Origin: Vulcanimicrobiota bacterium
Lineage (GTDB): Bacteria; Vulcanimicrobiota; Xenobia; Xenobiales; JADMJV01
Direction: 5' to 3'
DNA: 20,396 bases
NCBI GenBank assembly: GCA_023447635.1
Contig: JAEXNA010000067.1
Location: 1 to 20,396 of the forward strand
The notes below the pieces were generated by a model that had not been told where the DNA came from, did no database searches, and saw only the letters and a program-made list of their open reading frames with translations. Each line of letters opens with the position of its first letter. The stretch's first letter is position 1. This document shows, piece after piece, positions 15,586-20,396 of the stretch. The translations under genes and the position numbers were made by a program.

Positions 15586-15618
15586 GGTGGGGGCGCCCTT
15601 GACCGGGGCGCCCCCACC
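15586..15618 (+). terminator. 13-bp GC hairpin after the amidohydrolase gene
   Basis: GGTGGGGGCGCCC (15586-15598), a 7-nt loop, then GGGCGCCCCCACC (15606-15618): a perfect stem starting 6 bp past the stop codon. No T-run follows (CTCTATGG), so it is either a U-less terminator or a 3'-end stabiliser separating this gene from the metal-efflux group. Confidence 0.65.
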
Positions 15619-15633
15619 CTCTATGGTTGGGAC

Positions 15634-15945
15634 GTGACCGGCCCTACCCGTCGCATACTTCTCGTGCTCCTGCTGATGCTGGGCCTGGCCCACGCCTGGT
15701 ACGGGCACGACTACCTGCACGGACATCATCACCGCGAACTGGGCGAAGCGTCGTATTCGACCTCGCCTTCAGGCGGCGATGGCGCCTCGACCGCGGTCAT
15801 CCTGGTCCCCTGTCTGCAGAGCTGGCGCAGCCTGCTGGCCCCTCCGCTCCTGGTGTTAGAGGTTCGTGAGGCCCCGGACCTGGTCTATCACGACCCGCTC
15901 TACGTCACCCCCTCTCTTTCTCCCCGACCACCGCCTCTGGCCTGA
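15634..15945 (+). CDS. Small His-rich exported protein ahead of metal efflux genes
   Basis: The 103-residue frame starts at a GTG, because the nearby ATG at 15624 runs into a stop. It begins with TRR and a hydrophobic core, LLVLLLMLGLAHA, which looks like a signal peptide cleaved near residue 21. Directly after it comes WYGHDYLHGHHHREL, with five His in 12 residues, a likely metal-binding segment at the mature N-terminus. The remainder is hydrophobic/Pro-rich (SWRSLLAPPLLVLEV...SPRPPPLA) and may include a second membrane-active stretch. I do not recognise a family. It precedes two CDF metal exporters on the same strand by 70 bp, so a periplasmic metal-binding or sensing role is a fair inference. 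The ribosome site is weak, which leaves the start uncertain. Confidence 0.6.
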   Translation: MTGPTRRILLVLLLMLGLAHAWYGHDYLHGHHHRELGEASYSTSPSGGDGASTAVILVPCLQSWRSLLAPPLLVLEVREAPDLVYHDPLYVTPSLSPRPPPLA

Positions 15946-15948
15946 GTC

Positions 15949-16001
15949 TCCTACGGTATCCCTCTTTACGTAGGACCAGGACCCGCCATTGCGGGCCCTG
16001 G
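15949..16001 (+). promoter_or_regulatory. Two consecutive hairpins upstream of the CDF gene
   Basis: Hairpin 1: TCCTACG (15949-15955) with CGTAGGA (15969-15975). Immediately after it, hairpin 2: CCAGGACCCGC (15976-15986), loop CATT, then GCGGGCCCTGG (15991-16001), with one mismatch. They end 14 nt before the ATG at 16016, close enough to affect ribosome access. A metal-responsive leader is possible but unproven. Confidence 0.5.
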
Positions 16002-16015
16002 CGAAAGGCGCATCT

Positions 16016-16912
16016 ATGTCTGATTCTCTCCTCCCGATGAGGTACACCTACCTCACCGTCGTGGCGGCGCTCGCAACGCTCTCCGTCAAGTTTTACGCAG
16101 CCTACCTCACGGGCTCCGTGGGCCTGTTTGGCGACGCCATGGAGTCGATCGTCAATCTGGTGACCTCGATTCTGCTGGTTGTGCTGGTCCGCATCGCCAA
16201 GGCCCCACCTGACGACGACCACCCCCACGGCCACGACAAGGCCGAATACTTTGCCAACGGCGTGCAGGGGACGCTGATCATTCTGGCCGGCGCGGGGATT
16301 CTGGCCGCGGCGGTCGACCGGCTTCAAAATCCGGCCGTGCTGGAGGCCGGCCCCCTGGGCCTGACGCTGTCCGTCGTGGCGGGACTGATCAACGTGGTCA
16401 CCGCTCGTCTGCTGATTTCCGCCGGGCGCTCGTCGCGCTCGGCGGCGCTACTGGGCGAGGCCGAACATCTGATGTCCGACGTCTGGACCTCGGTGGCCGT
16501 GCTGGTCGGTGTGGGGCTGGTCTATACGACTGGTTTGCCCTGGCTGGACCCTGCTATCGCCATTCTGCTCTGCTTGATGCTGTTCGTGATCGGGCTGCGC
16601 CTGCTGAAACAGTGCGTGGCGGGGTTGATGGACGAGTCGCTGCCCAAGGAAAAGCAGGACCAGGTGCTGGCTATCCTGGACGGCTACTGCGAAAGCCACG
16701 GGGTAACCTATCACGCCCTGCGCAGCCGAACGTCGGGAGCGCGAGTGTTCATCTCTCTGCATCTGCTGGTGCCCGGACAGTGGACGGTCTCGCGCGGGCA
16801 CCAACTGGCCGACGAGGTCGAGGCGCGCATCGGCGAGGCGCTGGGCGCCTCGGTGCTGACCCATCTGGAACCGCTGGAGGAAGCCTCTTCCTTCGACGAC
16901 ATCCATCTTTGA
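16016..16912 (+). CDS. Cation diffusion facilitator (CDF) metal exporter
   Basis: This 298-residue inner-membrane transporter is predicted to export divalent metal (Zn, Fe, Co, Cd or Mn) in exchange for protons. It has about six helices. The TM2 metal-site region is GLFGDAMESIVN (D40), and the TM5 site is EHLMSD (H151xxxD155). The cytoplasmic motif HPHGHDKAEYF after TM2 (about 69-79) is typical of the family. A C-terminal ferredoxin-like domain (about 205-298) includes YHALRSRTSGARVFISLHLL. I chose the ATG at 16016, which has AAGG 7 nt upstream, over the TTG at 15989, which lies inside the second leader hairpin. The dmeF-like gene starts 19 bp after it, so they are co-transcribed. The metal cannot be assigned from sequence. 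Confidence 0.9.
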   Translation: MSDSLLPMRYTYLTVVAALATLSVKFYAAYLTGSVGLFGDAMESIVNLVTSILLVVLVRIAKAPPDDDHPHGHDKAEYFANGVQGTLIILAGAGILAAAVDRLQNPAVLEAGPLGLTLSVVAGLINVVTARLLISAGRSSRSAALLGEAEHLMSDVWTSVAVLVGVGLVYTTGLPWLDPAIAILLCLMLFVIGLRLLKQCVAGLMDESLPKEKQDQVLAILDGYCESHGVTYHALRSRTSGARVFISLHLLVPGQWTVSRGHQLADEVEARIGEALGASVLTHLEPLEEASSFDDIHL

Positions 16913-16931
16913 TTTTTCTAGGAGATATTTT

Positions 16932-17903
16932 ATGCATCACGAGCATCCCGAACATTATGGGCACCGTCACAACTATCTGGGCGAGGATCACGACCGCAAC
17001 AGTCGCCGCTTACATCTGGTCATCGTTTTGACCGTGGTGACTATGGTCACGGAGATTGTGGCGGGTACGGTTTACGGGTCGATGGCGCTGCTGGCCGACG
17101 GTTGGCACATGGGGACCCACGCAGCCGCGCTGGGGATCAGCGCGCTGGCTTACTACGTGGCGCGACGCTGGCAGGACGATCCGCGTTTCACCTTCGGCAC
17201 GGGCAAGTTTGGTGATCTGGCAGGCTTTGCCAGCGCGGTCGCCCTGGGGTTGACGGCGCTGGTCATCGCGGGCGAGGCAGTTCAGCGCCTGGTCACCCCG
17301 GCCCCTATCGCTTACCGCGAGGCGATCATCGTGGCGGTGGTGGGTCTGGTGGTGAACCTGGCCTCGGCGCTGCTGCTCCAGCAGGGCGGAGAGGGGGGGC
17401 ACGCCCACTCTCATAGCCACTCTCACTCTCATAGTCATTCCCACGCTCACGGGGGTGGGCGAGAGCCGGGCGACGGCGGCCAGGACAACAACCTGCGGGC
17501 CGCCTATCTTCACGTGCTGGCCGATGCGCTGACATCGGTGCTGGCTATCGTGGCTCTGCTCTTGGCGCGCTCCTACGGCTGGACCTGGGCCGACCCGGCC
17601 GTGGCCTTGCTGGGCGCTTTCGTGATCTCGACCTGGTCTTACGGGCTGCTCAAAGGCACGGCCCTGGCGCTGCTGGACGCGGAAGCTCCGCCGGAACTGT
17701 TGGAGAAGATCCGCAAGGCCGTGGAGGACGAGGACGCGGTGATCTGCGATCTGCATGTTTGGAAACTGGCGCCCGGGAAATATGGCGCTATCGTTTCGGT
17801 GGTAGCCCACCAGCCTTTGCCGGCCAACGCCTACCGGGCCAAGTTGAGCCACCTGTCCGCCCTGCGGCACGTCAGCGTGGAAACTCAACTCTGCGCTCAC
17901 TGA
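16932..17903 (+). CDS. dmeF: DmeF-type CDF cobalt/nickel exporter
   Basis: This 323-residue protein matches the DmeF subfamily of CDF transporters along its length. It has a His-rich N-terminus (MHHEHPEHYGHRHNYLGEDH), then NSRRLHLVIVLTVVTMVTEI, then the TM2 site LLADGWHMGTHAAAL (H59xxxH63). Next are RFTFGTGKFGDLAGFASA, a cytoplasmic His/Ser loop (about 157-173) and NNLRAAYLHVLADALTS (H194xxxD198). The C-terminal domain includes VICDLHVWKLAPGKYGAIVS. Known DmeF proteins export Co(II), and to a lesser extent Ni(II), from the cytoplasm. AGGAGAT before the ATG gives a strong ribosome site. A CsoR/RcnR-type repressor (DmeR) often accompanies dmeF, but none is seen in this window. Subfamily assignment is firm; metal specificity is inferred. 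Confidence 0.92.
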   Translation: MHHEHPEHYGHRHNYLGEDHDRNSRRLHLVIVLTVVTMVTEIVAGTVYGSMALLADGWHMGTHAAALGISALAYYVARRWQDDPRFTFGTGKFGDLAGFASAVALGLTALVIAGEAVQRLVTPAPIAYREAIIVAVVGLVVNLASALLLQQGGEGGHAHSHSHSHSHSHSHAHGGGREPGDGGQDNNLRAAYLHVLADALTSVLAIVALLLARSYGWTWADPAVALLGAFVISTWSYGLLKGTALALLDAEAPPELLEKIRKAVEDEDAVICDLHVWKLAPGKYGAIVSVVAHQPLPANAYRAKLSHLSALRHVSVETQLCAH

Positions 17904-17925
17904 CGAAGGGGCTGGCTAGCTTGTT

Positions 17926-17955
17926 CCTCCTTCGGGTTGGGGAACCCGAAGGGGG
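17926..17955 (+). terminator. Perfect hairpin after dmeF
   Basis: CCTCCTTCGGGTT (17926-17938), GGGG loop, then AACCCGAAGGGGG (17943-17955): a 13-bp stem with one G-U, starting 22 bp past the dmeF stop. No T-run follows, so it resembles the U-less hairpin at 15586-15618. It probably ends or stabilises the metal-efflux transcript. Confidence 0.65.
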
Positions 17956-17965
17956 TGTGGGGGTT

Positions 17966-18003
17966 GCATGAAACCGCAAAACGTGAGAAATGAGATTTCA
18001 TGC
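17966..18003 (+). repeat. 8-bp inverted repeat covering a possible leader ATG
   Basis: GCATGAAA (17966-17973) and TTTCATGC (17996-18003) are perfect reverse complements with a 22-nt spacer. The right arm contains the ATG of the 32-codon frame at 18000. It may be a regulator site or the first hairpin of a structured leader for the TPR-like gene. Confidence 0.45.
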
Positions 18004-18098
18004 CGACAGAGAAGAAAGAAATGGTGAGTGGAATCCGCCTGGGTATGGACGACGTCACCGGGCAATTCGCCGAGGAGGTGACGTCAGATGGACGATGA
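18000..18098 (+). CDS. Possible 32-residue leader peptide
   Basis: The frame MPTEKKEMVSGIRLGMDDVT... ends at a TGA (18096-18098) that overlaps the first codons of the TPR-like gene, whose ATG is at 18088. It runs through the whole of the Shine-Dalgarno-masking hairpin (18051-18085), so ribosomes translating it would melt that hairpin, as expected for translational coupling. No good ribosome site precedes the first ATG; internal ATG (18021) or GTG starts are possible. It is too short for a homology call. The arrangement is suggestive, but the frame could be chance. Confidence 0.3.
   Translation: MPTEKKEMVSGIRLGMDDVTGQFAEEVTSDGR
18051..18085 (+). promoter_or_regulatory. Hairpin masking the Shine-Dalgarno of the TPR-like gene
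   Basis: GACGTCACC (18051-18059) is the exact complement of GGTGACGTC (18077-18085), with a 17-nt spacer. The right arm takes up the GG and following bases of the strong site AGGAGGTGA (18073-18081 region), 2 nt before the ATG at 18088. In RNA this stem would block initiation until opened. Confidence 0.6.
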
Positions 18099-19143
18099 GC
18101 TTTTGATGTACTTCGCGGAGCCGTTCGAGGCTTGCCTGGAAGAGCCGGTGTTCCGCGCTTCTTTTGTTCACTTCCTGGTGATGGAACGGCGCTTCGATCA
18201 AGCGGTCGAGTTCGCGACTCCGCTGATCGGCACGGGCGAAGACGCCTGGTATCTGTTTGCCCGCTCATGGCAAGCCGTCGCCCAGGGCGACTACGACAGC
18301 GCCGTTCGGCTGCACAAAGAGGCCCAGGAGTTGGGCTCTTCGAACAACTGGTTCGATTTCGAGGCGTCGTTCGTGTTCGACGACGACGGCAATCCGCTGC
18401 CAATCTTCCCTTTTGTCAGCCCCTTCGACTTCCCCGACGGGCACGAGCCGTTCTTGTTCGAAGGCAGCTTCGTGGCCGAAGTGGCCGAACTGTTGCGAGA
18501 GGGCGACTGGCCTGCCGTGCTGCTCAAGCATCGCAAGCGCAAGCGTCACAGTCAGGAGCTTTTCGAAGACCTGTCTTACTGGATTGAACAGATCATGCAT
18601 CTCGACTTCCACAGCGCGCGCATGTCGCTGAAGGGGATGAGCTTGTTCACGGTCGAGAAAGACGACGCGATGCGTTATCTGACCTTGCTGTTCTCCTGCG
18701 ACGAGAATCTGGAAGCCGCTCTCGAGGTTTTCTGGCGTCTGAACGCCGACTGGGGCTTCTATCCGGCGCTGGCCGAAGTGGTGTCGTACCTGAACTACCT
18801 GCTGGGCCGCGACGATGCCGCGCTAGAGATGGCCGAAGCCTGCTTGAAGGATGACCCGGCTGCGGTGATCGCCGGCAACGTTCGTGCGCTGATCCTTAGC
18901 GAGCGGGGTTTCTGGCATCTGGCCGACCAGCAGTGGCGCTCGACGATGGAGCTGGCTCCGGACCGCAGCGCGACCTATCTGGTGCTGGGCTGGCAGTCGC
19001 TGGCTCTGGGCCGGGACGAGATCGCCGCGCGCTACTTCGTAGAAGCGATGGAGATCGGCGACAACCCGTACGCCTCGGTCAAGAGCCTGGAACTCGCCTC
19101 GCGCGGCTTGCAGCAGTTCGACAGCGAAGACCTGTCCTGCTAA
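18088..19143 (+). CDS. TPR-like repeat protein of unknown function
   Basis: This is a 351-residue, acidic, mostly helical protein without signal peptide or membrane segment. Repeats of the helix-turn-helix TPR type can be seen. Examples are FVHFLVMERRFDQAVEFATP (about 30-50), WYLFARSWQAVAQGDYDSAV (about 54-75), EVVSYLNYLLGRDDAALEMA (about 230-250), VRALILSERGFWHLADQQWR (about 270-290) and YLVLGWQSLALGRDEIAARY (about 295-315). A less regular acidic/aromatic stretch (about 85-135, FDFEASFVFDDDGNPLPIFP) sits between the first repeats. Such proteins usually serve as protein-binding scaffolds; I cannot name the partner. The start is set by a strong AGGAGGTGA site. The preceding 184 bp hold three hairpins, and the gene is convergent with the methyltransferase across the 42-bp repeat array. 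Confidence 0.82.
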   Translation: MDDELLMYFAEPFEACLEEPVFRASFVHFLVMERRFDQAVEFATPLIGTGEDAWYLFARSWQAVAQGDYDSAVRLHKEAQELGSSNNWFDFEASFVFDDDGNPLPIFPFVSPFDFPDGHEPFLFEGSFVAEVAELLREGDWPAVLLKHRKRKRHSQELFEDLSYWIEQIMHLDFHSARMSLKGMSLFTVEKDDAMRYLTLLFSCDENLEAALEVFWRLNADWGFYPALAEVVSYLNYLLGRDDAALEMAEACLKDDPAAVIAGNVRALILSERGFWHLADQQWRSTMELAPDRSATYLVLGWQSLALGRDEIAARYFVEAMEIGDNPYASVKSLELASRGLQQFDSEDLSC

Positions 19144-19173
19144 CCTCGTCCTAGCCCGGCCCGGCTCCCCGCC

Positions 19174-19352
19174 CCACGAGCCGGCTCACCGCAGAGCGAG
19201 CCCAAGCTCACCATTCCACGAGCCGGCTCACCGCAGAGTGAGCTCAGGCTCACCAATCCACGAGCCGGCTCACCAAAGAGCGAGCTCAAGCTCACCAATC
19301 CACGAGCCGGCTCACCCGAGAGTGAGCTCAAGCTCACCAATCCACGAGCCGG
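19174..19352. repeat. 42-bp tandem repeat, four copies plus a partial
   Basis: Units begin at 19174, 19216, 19258 and 19300, with an 11-bp remnant at 19342-19352. Each starts CCACGAGCCGGCTCACC and ends GCTCACCA(A/T)T. Differences cluster at unit positions 18-20, 24, 29, 32 and 41. Each unit contains the palindrome GAGCCGGCTC and, in most copies, a GTGAGC/GCTCAC-like hairpin. The array fills the 222-bp space between two convergent genes. It has no unique spacers, so it is not CRISPR. A bidirectional terminator/attenuator or a variable-number minisatellite fits. Confidence 0.9.
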
Positions 19353-19365
19353 ACCGCGTCCGGAC

Positions 19366-20121
19366 CTAGTCGCGGGGTCGGGCGGCGACGGCGATCAGAC
19401 GGTGCAGGGTAAAGACGCGTTTCTCCCCTTCGCTTCGGGGGGCGAGGAACGACCTCACTTCCTGGGACGCGCCTTGCAGGTCGTTCCAGAATGTGTCGGC
19501 ATCGTCGCCTACGATCGACATCCGCTCGAGCCAGGCGTTGAAGTCGAGAGTCTTGGGGTACTCCTGCAGGTCGCCGACGGCGAACCCGCGCTGCTGCAGC
19601 AGGTCGTTCCAACCCTGCTGAGTCAGGCAAGCCTGGTGCGAGGGATCGCGGCGCTTCTCGAATGCGTTGATCCACTCTCCGGCTTCGCCTTCCGGGACCA
19701 CGTTGTCAATCACCAGCAGGCGCCCACCGGGGCGAAGCACGCGGAAGGCGTCGTCGAGAAAGTCGGCCGGCGACTCGAAATGGTGCGCCGCCAGACGGGT
19801 GGTCACCAGGTCGAACGAGGCGTCGTCGAACGGCAAGTCGTTGGCAAAGCCTTTCAGGAAGCGCACGGATAAGGTCTGACGGTCGGCTTCTTCCTGAGCC
19901 ACCGCCAGCATTTCGTCGTTGATGTCGACGCCGAAGACGTTCGCGTCGAGGTCGGCGAAAAAGAACGCGGTATGCCCGGTCCCCGTCGCGACGTCGAGCA
20001 CTTCCAGGCTGTCCGGGTCGCCCAGCACTTGCAGGGCGAGATCCAGGTCGCCCGTCTCGGCGTGGGCGGAAGACGAGGCGTAAAGGCTGGCGTTCTTGGA
20101 AAATCCGTTGCTCTCTGACAT
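19366..20121 (-). CDS. Class I SAM-dependent methyltransferase
   Basis: This 251-residue cytoplasmic enzyme has a Rossmann methyltransferase fold (Methyltransf_11/UbiE-like, close to the YcgJ type). Motif I is VLDVATGTGHTAFFFAD (41-57), with the acidic end of beta-2 in VFGVDINDEML (D66). The LPFDDASFDLVTTRLAAHHF segment and the post-motif VLRPGGRLLVIDNV (about 135-148) follow, then FEKRRDPSHQACLTQQGW. The methyl acceptor, small molecule or other, cannot be inferred. I chose the ATG at 20121 with AAAGG 7 nt upstream; the TTG at 20139 would place that ribosome site inside the coding region. It lies just past the terminator of the Gly/Gln/Met-rich gene, so it is probably transcribed on its own. 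Confidence 0.9.
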   Translation of the reverse strand: MSESNGFSKNASLYASSSAHAETGDLDLALQVLGDPDSLEVLDVATGTGHTAFFFADLDANVFGVDINDEMLAVAQEEADRQTLSVRFLKGFANDLPFDDASFDLVTTRLAAHHFESPADFLDDAFRVLRPGGRLLVIDNVVPEGEAGEWINAFEKRRDPSHQACLTQQGWNDLLQQRGFAVGDLQEYPKTLDFNAWLERMSIVGDDADTFWNDLQGASQEVRSFLAPRSEGEKRVFTLHRLIAVAARPRD

Positions 20122-20141
20122 GGGGTCGCCTTTGACCAAAG

Positions 20142-20171
20142 AAAAACGGCCCCCTGCTTGAGGAGGCCGTT
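20142..20171 (-). terminator. Intrinsic terminator of the Gly/Gln/Met-rich gene
   Basis: On the minus strand AACGGCCTCCT (20171-20161), loop CAAGC, then AGGGGGCCGTT (20155-20145): an 11-bp stem with one wobble, running into TTTTTCTTT. It starts 25 bp past the TAG at 20199-20197. This is the only canonical hairpin-plus-T-run in the window. Confidence 0.85.
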
Positions 20172-20196
20172 CTCGAAGAGCGCTCTAGCTTGGGAA

Positions 20197-20396
20197 CTAG
20201 AAAGCGGGGAACATCGGCATACCCTGGTTGCCGAAGTTGACGTTGATATTGGTCTGGTTGCCGAAGCCACCACCAAAGCCGCCGCCGAAACCGCCGCCCA
20301 TCTGCATCATTTGCATCATTTGCATCATCTGTTGCATCTGCATCATCTGCTGCATCTGCTGGCCGCCGCCGAAACCGCCGCCATAGCCGCCACCGT
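20197..20396 (-). CDS. Gly/Gln/Met-rich low-complexity protein, C-terminus only
   Basis: The frame open at the right edge gives 65 residues ending at TAG (20199-20197). Gly-rich blocks (GGGYGGGFGGG and three GGGF repeats) flank a run made only of Gln and Met (QQMQQMMQMQQMMQMMQMMQ). The protein ends with GNQTNINVNFGNQGMPMFPAF. No domain is recognised. The codons within the Gln/Met run vary (CAG/CAA) only slightly, so the DNA is itself a short ATG/CAG-type repeat. The frame is supported by its composition, the absence of stops and the intrinsic terminator behind it. It could be a surface, adhesive or phase-separating protein; the missing N-terminus prevents a better call. Confidence 0.75.
   Translation of the reverse strand, partial: GGGYGGGFGGGQQMQQMMQMQQMMQMMQMMQMGGGFGGGFGGGFGNQTNINVNFGNQGMPMFPAF

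Noticed and set aside
15949..16001. NiCo (czcD) riboswitch
   Set aside because: The two simple hairpins do not give the four-way junction layout of that class, as far as I can judge by eye.
17010..17900. A 296-codon minus-strand frame opposite dmeF
   Set aside because: The plus strand encodes a full DmeF-type transporter with metal-site residues; the opposite frame has no domain.
19140..19340. A 66-residue minus-strand frame with 14-residue repeats (SSLCGEPARG type)
   Set aside because: It is simply the 42-bp repeat read in an open frame, with no ribosome site or non-repeat domain.
19174..19352. CRISPR array
   Set aside because: Units are contiguous and near identical, with no unique spacers and no cas genes.

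Overview
The window is GC-rich chromosomal DNA from a bacterium that is probably diderm. The evidence for an outer membrane is a signal-peptide protein with TPRs and a beta-barrel-like C-terminus ending in Phe. I see no rRNA, tRNA, IS element, CRISPR array or phage gene, and nothing that fixes the taxon.

Layout. 1-3079: a partial DMT-family exporter (minus), an NRDE/TANGO2-family protein (plus) and a TPR/outer-membrane protein (minus); the last two converge with overlapping stop codons. 3202-6815 (minus): a two-gene unit encoding a three-helix membrane protein and a large tubulin-like GTPase with a SHOCT tail. The stop of the first overlaps a TTG start of the second. A 311-bp spacer (6816-7126) carries two inverted repeats, one a 40-bp palindrome with no spacer. 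7127-8374 (minus): a fosmidomycin-resistance-type MFS exporter. 8571-14202 (mostly minus): an exported, membrane-anchored vWA protein; a multi-zinc-ribbon protein with a propeller-like C-terminus; a small zinc-ribbon/one-helix membrane protein on the opposite strand; and an Hsp70/actin-fold ATPase with an N-terminal zinc ribbon.

14314-19143 (plus): an M20-family carbamoylase/allantoate-amidohydrolase-like enzyme closed by a 13-bp hairpin; a metal-efflux group (His-rich exported protein, a CDF transporter and a DmeF-type CDF transporter); then a TPR-like protein whose leader holds three hairpins, one of which would hide its Shine-Dalgarno. 19174-19352: a 42-bp tandem repeat between convergent genes. 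19366-20396 (minus): a SAM methyltransferase, a canonical terminator and the C-terminus of a Gly/Gln/Met-rich protein.

The most interesting part is 3202-14202. A tubulin-superfamily protein, an actin/Hsp70-superfamily protein, a membrane-anchored vWA protein and several zinc-ribbon proteins lie within 11 kb, interrupted by one exporter. Tubulin-like proteins paired with vWA proteins have been proposed to form membrane-remodelling systems. Here an Hsp70-like ATPase and zinc-ribbon modules could add a second nucleotide-driven part. That they act together is inferred from proximity only.
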